From NCBI RefSeq assembly GCF_013085545.1, contig NZ_CP039543.1, positions 4,185,322-4,249,321 on the forward strand: 64,000 nucleotides of DNA. The letters are read 5' to 3'. Below are positions 41,708-52,200 of this stretch, in pieces; the stretch's first letter is position 1; every line of letters starts with the position of its first letter. The position numbers and the translations under genes are program-made. The DNA comes from Oceanidesulfovibrio marinus. GTDB lineage: Bacteria > Desulfobacterota > Desulfovibrionia > Desulfovibrionales > Desulfovibrionaceae. The notes beneath the pieces were generated by a model that was not told the origin of the DNA, searched no databases, and worked only from the letters and a program-made list of their open reading frames with translations.

Positions 41708-41760
41708 AAAAACGGCCCGGCCTCCCTGTTCGATACGGGGAAGCCGGGCCGTTTGTACTT
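41708..41760. terminator. Intrinsic terminator between convergent genes
   Basis: AAACGGCCCGGC (about 41710-41721) pairs with GCCGGGCCGTTT (41743-41754), with a further TCCC/GGGA pairing inside. T-rich bases follow on the plus strand, and the A-run before the stem gives a T-run on the minus strand, so it serves both ftsH and the chemoreceptor gene. Confidence 0.8.
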
Positions 41761-41820
41761 TCTGCGCTGCCGTTGCCGCGAGACCGGGGCCGGAGCCCTG
41801 CGCGGCGGAGCTGGCGTGCG

Positions 41821-44133
41821 TTAATCCCGCTGCATCTCGTCGATGATGCCCTTGAGGTCCTGGGCCAGCCGGGCGAGGTCCGTCACGGCCGTGGCGCTTT
41901 CGCGCATGGCCTGGGCGGTCTCGTCGGCCACGCGGTTGATCTCGTCCATGGAGCGGTTGATCTCCTCGCTGGCCGCGGACTGTTGCTCCGACGCCGTAGC
42001 GATGCTGCGCACCTGGTCCGAGGAATCCTCCACCAGCACCACGATGTCGCGCAGGGACTGTCCCGAGATCTCGGCCTGCTCCGTGCTTTCGCGGACGGCC
42101 TGCACGGCGGTTTCGGTCTGGGTGATGTTCTTTTTGGCGCTTTCCTGGATAGCCTGGATGGAGCGGCCCACCTCCGTGGTCGCGCTCATAGTCTTCTCGG
42201 CCAGCTTGCGCACCTCGTCCGCCACCACGGCGAACCCCCGGCCGGCCTCGCCTGCGCGGGCCGCCTCGATGGCCGCGTTCAGGGCCAGCAGGTTGGTCTG
42301 GTCGGCGATGTCCTGGATAACGCCCAGGATGGCGCCGATGTCCTCGGCCTGCTTGCCCAGGCCGGCCATGTCCTGGCTCAGAGTTTCGGCCATGCTGCTC
42401 ACCCGGCCGATGTTCTTGACCACATCCATGACGATGCGTTCGCCTTCCTGCGCCTTGACGCGCACCTCGTCCACGCCCTTGGCCGTGTTCGAGGCGTTGT
42501 TGGCCACCTCCAGCACCGTGGCGTTCATCTCCTCCACGGACGTGGCCACCTCGGAGGTGCGATTGCGCTGCTCGTCGGTGCCGCGGCTGGCCTGCTCGAT
42601 CTGGGCCGAGAGCTCCTCGGAGGCGGAGGCCACCTGGTCGCCCACGTTGTTCGCCTCCACGGCAGCCTTGGCAATGCGGTCGCGCTGCTCCTCGATCTTG
42701 TGCTGCTGGGTGCGGATGTCGGTCAGGTCGATCCACAAGGCGAGCGAGCCGAGGATGTTGCCGTCCATGTCCGAAAACGGCGTGGTGGTGACGAACACCG
42801 TCTTGGTGACGCCGGCCGGTGTCGTGTACAGGACTTCCTGCTCGATCTTCCGCTTCTCGTCGAGGGCCCTGTTGGACAAGGTCTGTCTGTTGGCCTCGTG
42901 ATAGAAGAACTCGCCGGAAGGCAAGCCGATGTAGTCCTCGGGTTTGCCGGATTTTCCGATGAAATCGCATATGAGGTGGTTGCACCAGAGGATGGTGTGG
43001 TCCTTGCCGACGATAGCGCAGGGCAGGGTGAGTCCTTCCAGCACGCCCTGCGAGAAGCCCAGCTTGTGCTTGAGCTCGGCGACCATGGACGAGATGTTGC
43101 GGGACAGGTCGGTGAACTCGTAGCGGAAGTTGTCCGAGAGGGAGACGGAGTAGTCGCCGTCGGCAATGCTGTGGGTAAACTCCTCGATGGCATTGACCGG
43201 TCTGACCACCAGTCTGCGGGCCAGAAGCGCGATAATGGCGATGAGCATGACCAGCGTGGCGGCGCCGATGATCAGCAACACGTTACGCTGTGTCTTGGCG
43301 GTGGCAGCTATTTCAGACACATACGCGCTCATGCCGACGATCCACCCGGTTTTCTCCATGGAGGTGAAGGTAAATATTTTTTCTTCGCCGTTCCACGGGT
43401 AGAACGTGACACCGCTTTTTTCGTTCAAGACTGGCTGCATGAAGTCGGCGCCGCTCATGTCCTTCAGGATGAGGTCCTTGTTGACGGCATGGGCGATGAC
43501 TGTTCCCGATGCGTCAAAGATCAGGCCGTATCCGCGCTTCCCGATGCGGATAGGGTCCAGGAACTCCTCGGTGAAGATATTCCACTTGGGGAATACGGCT
43601 ACGCCGCCAAGAAGTTGGCCGTTGGAGTCGCGCACGGCCTGGCTGATGCCGAAGATCAATATGCCGCCGCCGCTTTTGGACTTGAGGATGGAAGGCGTGA
43701 TGTAGCTGTCAGCGCCGTCCTGCAGGGCCTTGACATAGTTTCTGCCGGAGCGGTCCGCACCAGTCATGTCCGTACCATCCGCATTGAAGCCGGCAATGAC
43801 CTTGCCGTCAGGATCGAAGGAGAACATGGCCCAGTAGTTTTCGTACGCGGCGAGAGAATCCTTGAAAACTTCGCTCGCTGCATCGCTCTCTCCCTTGAAC
43901 CCTTTGCGGACGCCTTGCTGGTTCGCCAAGCTCTCTGTCACTGAAACAGCATCATCCAGATACAGCTTCAGGGAGCTTTTCATATTTTCGGTGAGCTGGT
44001 GCATCTCCTGCTCGCCAAGCTTGAGAGCCATCCCGAAGGAGGAGCTGCTCACGTACCAGATGATGATGGCCATGGCGACGAGAATCGCCAAAGATACGAG
44101 TGTGATCAGTACAATTCCAATGCTTTTTTTCAT
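41821..44133 (-). CDS. Methyl-accepting chemotaxis protein (Cache-HAMP-PAS)
   Basis: The 770-residue receptor has an N-terminal membrane helix (about 7-29), a periplasmic Cache-type sensor (about 35-285), a second membrane helix (about 290-312), a HAMP domain, a cytoplasmic PAS domain (about 370-490) and a signalling domain whose hairpin tip ([19 protein letters not shown]) is standard. Adaptation-site glutamate pairs flank the tip. It should control a CheA kinase; none is seen here. The ATG at 44133 has GAGGAC a few bases upstream. The periplasmic ligand cannot be inferred; a small-molecule ligand is typical for Cache. The intracellular PAS allows a second input, for example redox. Confidence 0.93.
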   Translation of the reverse strand: MKKSIGIVLITLVSLAILVAMAIIIWYVSSSSFGMALKLGEQEMHQLTENMKSSLKLYLDDAVSVTESLANQQGVRKGFKGESDAASEVFKDSLAAYENYWAMFSFDPDGKVIAGFNADGTDMTGADRSGRNYVKALQDGADSYITPSILKSKSGGGILIFGISQAVRDSNGQLLGGVAVFPKWNIFTEEFLDPIRIGKRGYGLIFDASGTVIAHAVNKDLILKDMSGADFMQPVLNEKSGVTFYPWNGEEKIFTFTSMEKTGWIVGMSAYVSEIAATAKTQRNVLLIIGAATLVMLIAIIALLARRLVVRPVNAIEEFTHSIADGDYSVSLSDNFRYEFTDLSRNISSMVAELKHKLGFSQGVLEGLTLPCAIVGKDHTILWCNHLICDFIGKSGKPEDYIGLPSGEFFYHEANRQTLSNRALDEKRKIEQEVLYTTPAGVTKTVFVTTTPFSDMDGNILGSLALWIDLTDIRTQQHKIEEQRDRIAKAAVEANNVGDQVASASEELSAQIEQASRGTDEQRNRTSEVATSVEEMNATVLEVANNASNTAKGVDEVRVKAQEGERIVMDVVKNIGRVSSMAETLSQDMAGLGKQAEDIGAILGVIQDIADQTNLLALNAAIEAARAGEAGRGFAVVADEVRKLAEKTMSATTEVGRSIQAIQESAKKNITQTETAVQAVRESTEQAEISGQSLRDIVVLVEDSSDQVRSIATASEQQSAASEEINRSMDEINRVADETAQAMRESATAVTDLARLAQDLKGIIDEMQRD

Positions 44134-44533
44134 GCCGTCCTCTACAAAGCCAAATAGATCCAGATCCCAGGTGAGATGCGCCGTGCTTAAGTCCGTATGG
44201 AGAATGGAAGATTCAAGTATTCCATAGTGCTAGGCAGGGGTTGCGGATGGTGATTTGGGCTATTACTGTTTGCCGCATAGCATGTATTAACAAAATTATC
44301 ATTAATTATTGTGTAGTTGATCTGTTGTGATATTAAATTCACTTCAGGGGATGCAGGATCAGCTTTGCCAGGGCGTTCTATACTAGTTGCGTATAGAAAG
44401 TACGCGTGGTTACACATTCTAAAAAGATTAATCAGCAAGCAGACATCAGAAGCGAGATTGCGAACCGAGTTGTTGTGACAGACATCGAATCGCATTCAAG
44501 AATGGCGCACAGGGCGCACCGTAGGGGAGGGGG
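44134..44533. other. AT-rich intergenic region upstream of the chemoreceptor gene
   Basis: These 400 bases are clearly richer in A and T (especially 44270-44345) than the genes around them, and should hold the chemoreceptor promoter. A perfect inverted repeat, TTCTATAC (44376-44383) and GTATAGAA (44391-44398), may be an operator. No sigma-54 or flagellar-type promoter could be matched with correct spacing, and no protein-coding frame is convincing. Confidence 0.45.
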
Positions 44534-45565
44534 TCAGTCGATGTGGCCGTGGCCGCGTCCGGTCAGGAATACGAGGGCGTCGTTGTTTTCCGAGGGCTGG
44601 TCGCCTTCAGGCCGCAGATCCAGTGTCCAGCACTCCTCCACCATCTCCTGCCCGCCCATCAGGCACTCGCCGGTTTCGGCGATGGTGAAGCCGAAGGAGG
44701 CGTACAGGGCGCGCGCCGGGTGCAGCATCTCCAGGGTCCAGAGAAGGACACGGTCGTAGCCGCGCTCCCGGCAGAAGGTCAGGGCCTGCTCCACGAGCAA
44801 CCGCCCCACGCCCAGGCCGCGCGCATGGCCCTCCACCAGCAGCCAGCGCATCTGCGCCCGGTTGCCCTCCAGCTGGACGATGCCCACGGAGCCGGCAGGC
44901 GCGCCGTCGTGCTCGGCGATCCACACCCGGCTGCCGGCCGGGTCCTTTTTCACGTACTCGGCCAGGCTGAGCAGCACGTACTTTTCGAACTCGGCGTCGA
45001 ACCCGTGCTCGCGATGGTAGTACTCGGCGTGTCTGGTGATGATCCAGCCCAGATCGCCGGGTCTGGACTCGCGGATGGTTACGCCGGACCCTTGGTCTCG
45101 GGCTGCGCTCTGCGGGCCGGCGCCGGCCAGCATGGTTTCCAACTGCTGCAGCGTGACGCGCAGGCGCTCGTTTTCCCGTGCGCCCATGGGGCCAAAGAGC
45201 GTGGCGGCGTGTTTGTCCGCCGCCGCTTCCAGCTCTGCCAGCAGGGCGCGTCCTTCCGCCGTGGGGTGGAGGGGCAGCACCTTGCGGCCGCCGGGTTCAC
45301 CGTGGCGCTCAATGAGGCCGTCCTTGATGAGCCGGTTCAGCAGCCGGCTCAGTTGGCCGCGGTCCATGCCCAACACGTGGCTCAGGTCGGCGGCCGATAC
45401 GCCTGGCGCAGCCACGATCTCGTACAGCGCCCGCGCCTCGGCCAGGCTCAGCGGTCCGTCCAGGAGCTTTCTGTTGAACAGGCCCAGCAGCCGCGTATAC
45501 AGGCGGTTGAAGCGGCGGAATGTCTCGATAGTTCTGGCAGATACATGTGTGTTGCTCACGCTCAT
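44534..45565 (-). CDS. MarR-GNAT fusion: regulator with acetyltransferase domain
   Basis: The 343-residue protein has a winged-helix MarR domain (about 1-145; recognition region DRGQLSRLLNRLIKDGLIERH) followed by a GNAT acetyltransferase (about 165-320) with the acetyl-CoA loop RGLGVGRLLV. Such fusions are common; the acetylated substrate is seldom known. GGAGGAGA about seven bases before the ATG at 45565 supports the start. It is transcribed in the same direction as the EamA exporter, 54 bases downstream of that gene's end, and may control it or itself. Confidence 0.88.
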   Translation of the reverse strand: MSVSNTHVSARTIETFRRFNRLYTRLLGLFNRKLLDGPLSLAEARALYEIVAAPGVSAADLSHVLGMDRGQLSRLLNRLIKDGLIERHGEPGGRKVLPLHPTAEGRALLAELEAAADKHAATLFGPMGARENERLRVTLQQLETMLAGAGPQSAARDQGSGVTIRESRPGDLGWIITRHAEYYHREHGFDAEFEKYVLLSLAEYVKKDPAGSRVWIAEHDGAPAGSVGIVQLEGNRAQMRWLLVEGHARGLGVGRLLVEQALTFCRERGYDRVLLWTLEMLHPARALYASFGFTIAETGECLMGGQEMVEECWTLDLRPEGDQPSENNDALVFLTGRGHGHID

Positions 45566-45619
45566 GGCACTCTCCTCCGGATGGCGTAGAGAAGAGCGTA
45601 TGGCTTTGGGTTGATAAAG

Positions 45620-46600
45620 TCAACTCGCGTTGGCTGCCGCCGTTTCCGTCTTGGTCGCTGTCGTTTCGCCTGAGGCGGCTGTTTCTTCTTTGCCCTTTGC
45701 CAAGGAGATGAGCAGGATGCCGGCCAGAGCCAGGGCGCAGCCGGCCAGGGTGGGCCAGGTCATGGCCTCGCCCAGCACCAGCATGGAGAGGACCACGGCG
45801 CTGACCGGCATGAGCCCGGTGAAGACTCCGGCCGTGGCCGCGTCCACTCGCACGATGCCCGCGAACCAGCAAAGGTAGGCTACGATGGTGATCACCAGGC
45901 CGTAGTAGACCACGGCGAGCCACGCCCCGGTGCTGGCTGCGGCGTAGTCGAACTGCACGGCCTGCACCACGCCGGCCGGCAGGAACCAGACAAGCCCGAA
46001 GAGCGAAATGGCCGTGGACGCGCCCAGGGCCGTGAGCGGCTGGTCCACGCCCTTGCGCATGAGCAGGAAAAGCGATTCGCAGAGCACGGCGGCGATGACC
46101 AGTAGGTTGCCGCCCAGGGAGACGGTCCCGCTGTGGCCGGATGTCCCGGCCGTGTTGATGAGCAGCACGCCCAGGAGCGCACAGGCGATGCCGGCCACGG
46201 CGCGGCGGCCCGGCCGTTCGCCCATGGCCAGCCAGGCGATGAGGCCGATCCACGCCGGGGTGGTGCTGGTGATGACGCCGGCCGCTGCCGGCGAGGTGCT
46301 GCCCAGGCCGTAGAGCAGAAAGGTGGTGAAGAGGAATGAGCCGAAGAGCGATTGGAGCGCCAGGATGCGCCAGTTGCGGCTGGAGAGCCGCGGCAGGCAG
46401 GAGCCCTCGCGCAATCGCATGATCGGCACGAGCACGGCCAGGGCGATGACGAAGCGCAGGGCCGAGGACAGGAACACGGGCAGCTCCACCACCATGAGCT
46501 TGCCGGCCACCACAGAGCTGCCCACGATGACCATGGCCGAGCTCAGATACAGATACGCAGCCCAGCGGGAACGCCGGGGTGCTATGGGGGAAACGGACAT
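45620..46600 (-). CDS. EamA/DMT-superfamily exporter
   Basis: The 326-residue inner-membrane protein has ten hydrophobic helices arranged as two EamA repeats, typical of drug/metabolite transporters that export amino acids or related metabolites. The ATG at 46600 is favoured by AAGGAGG five bases upstream; a GTG at 46606 lies inside that site. It follows the AraC-type regulator gene by 30 bases on the same strand, so the regulator probably controls export in response to the exported compound. The C-terminal tail is a short Lys/Glu/Thr-rich cytoplasmic stretch. Confidence 0.88.
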   Translation of the reverse strand: MSVSPIAPRRSRWAAYLYLSSAMVIVGSSVVAGKLMVVELPVFLSSALRFVIALAVLVPIMRLREGSCLPRLSSRNWRILALQSLFGSFLFTTFLLYGLGSTSPAAAGVITSTTPAWIGLIAWLAMGERPGRRAVAGIACALLGVLLINTAGTSGHSGTVSLGGNLLVIAAVLCESLFLLMRKGVDQPLTALGASTAISLFGLVWFLPAGVVQAVQFDYAAASTGAWLAVVYYGLVITIVAYLCWFAGIVRVDAATAGVFTGLMPVSAVVLSMLVLGEAMTWPTLAGCALALAGILLISLAKGKEETAASGETTATKTETAAANAS

Positions 46601-46630
46601 GTGCACCTCCTTGATGCAGGAGGCGCTACT

Positions 46631-47485
46631 CTACGCGGCAGGGTCGCCGGTGTTTTGAAGAAAATTGCGGTATGCGCCCGGCGTGACGCCGAACTGGCGC
46701 TTGAAGTGGCGGGTGAGGTGGCTCTGATCGGCAAAGCCAACGGCCGCGGCAATGTCGGCCAGCCGCATGGGCGTGCGCAGCAGTGCCTTGGCCCGGCCGA
46801 TGCGCACCTGTACGAGGTAAGCGTGGGGAGGGAGGCCGTGGCGCGCCTTGAACACGCGCACCAGGTGGTAGGGGCTCATGCCGGCCTGGGTCGCGAGCTC
46901 GTCCAACCGCAAGTCCTCGGCGTGGCGGTCGTTGATGATCTCTCGCGCCACGGCGGCCGCGCCGGGCTCCGGCCGCTGGGCCGGCAGGGAGGAGCGCTTT
47001 TCGCCGTGCTCGGCAATCCAGTAGGTGAGCATGTCCAGCAGCAGGGTTTGCCTGGCCAGGGTAGAGGCGCCGGGCGTGCCCAGGGCGTGGTGGGCGCGCA
47101 GCACCCGCTCGGCCAGGGCCGGGTCCTGGATGACGCCGGCCTGGAAGTGGACCGAGCGCGGCCGAACCGTGAGCTCCTGCAGCGCCGGCTCCAGCACCGA
47201 GGGGTCGAGGTAGAACATCCGGTACGTCCAGCCGAGCTCCGCCACGGCGGCGTGGCCGTCGTGGACCTCGCCAGGCACCACCAGGTTCACCTGCCCGGCC
47301 GCCGCTGTCATGTCGTCACCCAGGTAGCGGAAATTCATGGCCCCGCGCTCGATGATCCCGATGGCGTACTCCTCGTGGAAATGCCTGGAGAAACGCTGGG
47401 TCACGTAGCGGGCGTGCATCAGCTCCACGCCGGGCATGGCCGGCGGTGCGAGCACGCGTACTTCTTCTGTCGGGGGATGGTTCAT
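46631..47485 (-). CDS. AraC-family transcriptional regulator
   Basis: The 284-residue protein has a cupin-type sensing domain (about 10-165; HFHEEYAIGII and PGEVHDGH) and a C-terminal pair of helix-turn-helix motifs (LDELATQAGMSPYHLVRVFK and LADIAAAVGFADQSHLTRHFK). AraC proteins of this form with an adjacent EamA/LysE exporter usually sense an amino acid and switch on its export. The ATG at 47485 is chosen because AAGG lies about eight bases upstream; an upstream start would add an unrelated 14 residues. The exporter gene starts 30 bases downstream. Confidence 0.9.
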   Translation of the reverse strand: MNHPPTEEVRVLAPPAMPGVELMHARYVTQRFSRHFHEEYAIGIIERGAMNFRYLGDDMTAAAGQVNLVVPGEVHDGHAAVAELGWTYRMFYLDPSVLEPALQELTVRPRSVHFQAGVIQDPALAERVLRAHHALGTPGASTLARQTLLLDMLTYWIAEHGEKRSSLPAQRPEPGAAAVAREIINDRHAEDLRLDELATQAGMSPYHLVRVFKARHGLPPHAYLVQVRIGRAKALLRTPMRLADIAAAVGFADQSHLTRHFKRQFGVTPGAYRNFLQNTGDPAA

Positions 47486-47655
47486 GCGCTGCCCTTGGAA
47501 CGGACCGCCCGGAAAGGGACGGGTCATTCAGGCAGCATGCTCCGGAAAAGCCGGCGGCGTCAACAAAGTTCAGCCGACTGAAGAACCCGCGCGTTGCTGG
47601 CGCAATGATTGGCAAGGGCAAGGGGGGCCGCGGCCACCGCTTGTCTCGCGAACGT

Positions 47656-48885
47656 CTACGCCGCCTTCTCCGCCCGGACCACGTAGACAGGATCGCTGAC
47701 CCCGCGTGTTTCCACGAAGTGGTCGTCCCATGGTGGACGCCAATCGTTGCGCATGCTTACGGCCTCCTTGCAGGTGAATCCGGCGCGCTGCATGCAATCG
47801 AGCACATAGCCCACGCGCTCGAACTCGTGCAGGTCGACCCAGCCGGAAATCACCTTGGTGGGGAACCAGCGGTTGGAAAGCCCCACCAGCAGCACGCCGC
47901 CGGGAACCAGGAGATCGTGGACGTTGTTCAGCACGGCCACCGGATGCGTGAGGTACTCGAAGGAAAGGCTGCAGACAACGGCCTCATAGCCCGAAGGCTG
48001 CAGCAGTGTGGTGGCGTCCGTGTTCAGGTCGTGGACGACGTATCGCGAGAGGCGGGGGTTCTTGGACATCTCCACGCCGTTGAGTCCGAGGCCGGTGACG
48101 ACAATGTCCATCTCCAGAGGCAGGTGGGACTCCACGCTGCTCATGAGGTCGAGCACGCGCATGCCCGGCTGCAACGAGCGCGAGTAGATGGCCTGCAGGT
48201 TGGCGCTGGCCTGGGAGTCCACGTGCCCGATAATGCGCGGATCGGCGTAGAATGAGGCGTCGGCCGCCGTGTCGATGCGGTCGAAGAACTCCTTGTCCAC
48301 GAAGTCCGTGGCTGTATCAGGCAGATGCGCCTGCATTCCCGGACCCCAGTTGCAGAACTCCTCCACCCAGTGACTGAGCCGACCGTCGGTCTCGCCGCTC
48401 TTGTCCTCCAGCCGCAGGACCCGCGCCTCCAGGGTGAGGGGAAATCGCGCCAAAGGATGGTTGCAGTCCGCAACAAAGCCGTGGTCGTCCATCTCCACGA
48501 TACGGAACGGCGTGGTTGTGCTCGGGAACACGCCGAGAATATCGCGCAGCATGCCTTGCGGGTAGAACCGCCCGAGCCGGGTCGTGACATGACGGCCAGA
48601 AATCGTGCGCTGCTGAAAATCTTCAAAGGGCAGACGCAGAACATTGGCCTCGCGAGCCGGCGGGACAAGCTGGCCGGGGCCGTAGTCGCAACAGATGCTG
48701 TCATCGACACGGCAGCCGGAAAGCTTCTCCTCCAGACCCTTGGGAAATATGTCACGCCAGACGTTTACGCGGCGGGCGAGATAACGGTCTTCGTACAGCA
48801 CATCATCGTCGCTCCACCGCAGGGCGTACTCTATCGTTGCGAGTGAATTTTTACCGAGTTGGGGCAAGTGCTCCTTCTTGCTCAC
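47656..48885 (-). CDS. Fusion of a SlyD/FKBP-like domain and a SAM methyltransferase
   Basis: The 409-residue protein has two parts. The first (about 85-170) carries the tail of an FKBP barrel of the SlyD type, with the DCNHPLARFPLTLEARVL stretch, where SlyD proteins have GNHPLAGKTL followed by a similar strand. The second (about 225-405) is a class I methyltransferase: glycine-poor SAM loop VLDLMSSVESHLP, acidic strand end VVTGLGLNGVEM, and VVCSLSFEYLTHPVAVL. The target is unknown. The start is a GTG at 48885 with no good ribosome site; no ATG occurs for over 100 codons, so the 5' end is uncertain. No neighbour suggests a pathway. Confidence 0.75.
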   Translation of the reverse strand: MSKKEHLPQLGKNSLATIEYALRWSDDDVLYEDRYLARRVNVWRDIFPKGLEEKLSGCRVDDSICCDYGPGQLVPPAREANVLRLPFEDFQQRTISGRHVTTRLGRFYPQGMLRDILGVFPSTTTPFRIVEMDDHGFVADCNHPLARFPLTLEARVLRLEDKSGETDGRLSHWVEEFCNWGPGMQAHLPDTATDFVDKEFFDRIDTAADASFYADPRIIGHVDSQASANLQAIYSRSLQPGMRVLDLMSSVESHLPLEMDIVVTGLGLNGVEMSKNPRLSRYVVHDLNTDATTLLQPSGYEAVVCSLSFEYLTHPVAVLNNVHDLLVPGGVLLVGLSNRWFPTKVISGWVDLHEFERVGYVLDCMQRAGFTCKEAVSMRNDWRPPWDDHFVETRGVSDPVYVVRAEKAA

Positions 48886-49270
48886 TCTGAATTGAGTTCG
48901 ATGGTTTGTGGCAAAATGGCCAACTACTTTAATAATTGATAAGCTTCGATTGTGATTTTGGCAAGATGGCGGAGTTGTTTTACTTCGCGCCAGTCAACGC
49001 CTGCACATCATTCATACTATTTGGTATGATTGGTTGACCGGTTTTTATCAAATTCATGGAGCAGTACATCACAGTACCGGAGAAACGAATAGACATTCAT
49101 ATTTCTATGACTCATTACAGAACTGAATGACGTTACGACGGAAATGCATACCATGATCGTGTAATTCGTCCAGCGCTACGCAGAGGCTTTTTGCAATAAT
49201 GGCCGCGCCGGGTTCGGAAGGGCGGCTGGAAAAACAGCTTCGGATGTGGGGCGAAGAAGTGTTTCGGCGG
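48886..49270. other. AT-rich intergenic region
   Basis: These 385 bases separate the stop of the seven-PAS hybrid kinase (minus) from the start of the methyltransferase fusion (minus), so its promoter should lie here. The DNA is AT-rich. TCATAC (49012-49017) and GTATGA (49024-49029) form an inverted repeat with a 6-base gap. No gene is visible. Confidence 0.4.
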
Positions 49271-52200
49271 CTAAGCTGCGGCGGGTGAGATGTTGGCGAG
49301 GATTTCGAGCAGCGCGCGTATGTTCACCGGCTTGGAGATGTAGTCGTCCATGCCGGACTCGAGCAGGGCGTCCTTGTCCCCGATCATGGCGTGGGCCGTG
49401 AGCGCGATGATGGGAACCTTGCTCTTGTCCTGGCCGATGTCGCCGCGCCGGATGGCCCGCGTGGCCTCCACGCCGTCCATGACCGGCATCTGAATGTCCA
49501 TGAGCACCGCATCGAAGGGTGCCTTGGCGAGCATGTCCAGCGCCTGTTTCCCGTTCTGGGCGGACGAGACATCGTGGCCGTGTTTCTCCAGGAGCCTGCG
49601 CAGGGAGAGCGCGCTGGCCGGGTCATCTTCCACCAGCAGAACCCGGAGACTGGCCGGAGAAGCGTCGGCCTTCGCCTCTGCATCCTGGTGCTCCGCCGTT
49701 TCTTCGGCAATGCTGAGCGGCACGAGGAAGAGGACCGTGGTCCCGCGGCCCATCTCGCTTTCCACGGAGATGTCGCCGCCCATGAGATCGACAAGGCGTT
49801 TACAGATGGAGAGCCCCAGGCCGGCGCCCTGGTACTGGCGCGTGAAGCCTTCGTTGACCTGGGTGAAGGGTTCGAACAGCGTGTGGAACTTGTCGCTCGG
49901 GATGCCGATGCCGGTGTCCGTTACCGAGAAAAGCACCTGAATCTGCTCCGATTTTGGCGAGGACACGAGCCGCGACGACACCTGGACGCTGCCGGCATGG
50001 GTGAACTTCATGGAGTTGCCAACGAGGTTGTTGAGCACTTGCAGCAACCGGGCCGGGTCGCCCTTGACGAACCGCGGCAGGGTGGGGTCGACATCCAGAA
50101 CGAGCTGCACGGCGGACTGCTCGGCCATGGGCTGGAACAGGTCCAGGCTTTGCTGGAGCAGATCAGGCAGGTCGAAGGTTTCTATCTGGAGGTGGATCTT
50201 GCCGGCCTCCACGCGCGAGAGGTCCAGAATGTCGGAAAGGAGCCGCGTGAGCCGCCGGCAGGCCTGGACGGCTGTGTCCACATAGTCCTGCTGCTCCTCG
50301 TTGAGCCCCGTGGTGAGCAGGAGCTGGAGCATGCCAAGCATGCCGTTGAGGGGCGTGCGGATCTCGTGGCTCATGTTCGCCAGGAACTCGGACTTTGTGC
50401 GGCTGGCCGCCTCGGCCGCCTCTTTGGCCTGCACCAGCACGGCCTCGGCCTTCTTGCGCTCCGTGATGTCGCGGAAAATGACGTGGTGTATCCCCGTGTC
50501 CGCAAGGAACTTGATGGTGGAGTCCACAGGCACGTAGCTGCCGTCGGCGCGGCGGTAGCGGCGTTCGATCTTGATCACGCCGCCCTTCTTGGCCTCGGGC
50601 AGGGTGTTGGCGAGGGGCACCTGGGCGACGTCGTCCGGGTGGAGCAAGTCCGTGGAGACCGTGCCGATAAGCTCGTCCGCCGAGGCGTAGCCCAGGATCT
50701 CGGCCGCCGCCGGATTGGCTTCGGTGATTATGTTTTTGTCAGAGCTCAGCAAAATGCCTTCGGCCGAGTGCTCGAAGAAGTTGCGGAACTTGAGCTCGCG
50801 GTCCCGCAGAGTCTCCTCCATCCACTTGCGCTGGGTGATGTCGATGGTGAAGCCGTCGAGGTGCTCTATTGCGCCATCCTCGTCATAGGCTGCGCGCAGG
50901 CTCATGGAAACCCAGAACTCCTCGCCATTGCGCCGGCGGCGCTTGCTCTCGTGGTACTTCACCTCACCGCGGAGGAGGATTTGCTCGATGAGCCGTTCGC
51001 GCTCCTCGGAGTCGGCGTAGATCTCCTCGCCTATGGAGTGCACGTGGTCGAGCAGCTCTTCCGCGGAATCATAGCCGTACATGGCCGCAAGCTGGGGATT
51101 GGCGTTGAGGTAACGGCCGTTCAGCGTGGTCTGGAGGATGCCTACCGGGGCGTTCTCGTAGAGGGTGCGGAACTGCTCTTCGCTCTTCCGGAGCGCTGCC
51201 AGGGTCTTGTTGCGCTCGGTGATGTCCACGGCAATGAAAGTGTCTCCGGCCGAAGGATCGCCGGGTGAGAGGGGCGCGGAACTCACGAGGACGTCGAAGA
51301 GCTCCCCGTTCTTACGCCGCCAGCGCGTTTCCAATGTCCCCATGCCTTCCTTGGCGAACTGCACGGACTTTTCTGCGCCGATGCGGTCGTACTCGGCCTC
51401 GTCGGGGTAGATCAGGCGGGAGCTATGGCCCAGGAGCTCCTCGCGGGAGTAGCCGGTCATTTCCATGAGGCTGGTGTTGATCTTGGTGAACACGCGGTCG
51501 ACCACCACGCCGATGCCGATGGGAGCGGCGCGGAAAATGCTCTCCAGCTCGGCCTCGCGTTTCTTCAGAGCTTCCTCGGCTTGCTTGCGCTCCGTTATGT
51601 CCCGGCCGATGCCCACGATGGAGACAATCTCGCCGTTCTCGTCGAGAATCGCCTTGTCCGACCACGCCAGCCAGCGCCAGCCGTGCTCGGTCATGGCGCG
51701 CTGGATCACGTACGCCGTGTGCGGTGGCTCGAACAGGGCTTTCATGGCCTCGGCCGTGGCCTCCCGGTCCTCCTCGTGCACCAGCGGCATGAACTGCTTG
51801 TTCAGGAGGTCTTCGGGGCGCAGGCCGAAGAGCTCGCAGTAGCTGGGGCTGACAAAGAGGAAGCGGCCCTCCGGGTCCACCTTGACCACCAGATCGTTCA
51901 CGTTCTCAACCAGCAGGCGGTAGCGCTCCTCGCTTTCGCACAGCTCCTTTTCGGACTGCTTGCGCAACGTGATGTCACGCAGGGCAACCACGCGGACGGC
52001 GGCGCCCCCGCCGTTGGTGGTCCGGCCCTGCATCTCGCAGGGGAAGGAGGAGCCGTCCTTGCGCAGGGCCACGGTCTCGAAAGGATCTTCCCTGTCCGAA
52101 AGAATGTATTCCTGCGCCGCCTCGCGGTAGTCGGGGTGGACCAGCTGCTGGCACTGGGAGTCCATGAGGTCCTGCCCGGCGTATCCGAACATGCGCTCCG

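Noticed and set aside
44187-44495. 102-codon minus-strand frame in the AT-rich chemoreceptor upstream region
   Set aside because: No ribosome site, no family, and it covers the area where the chemoreceptor promoter must lie.
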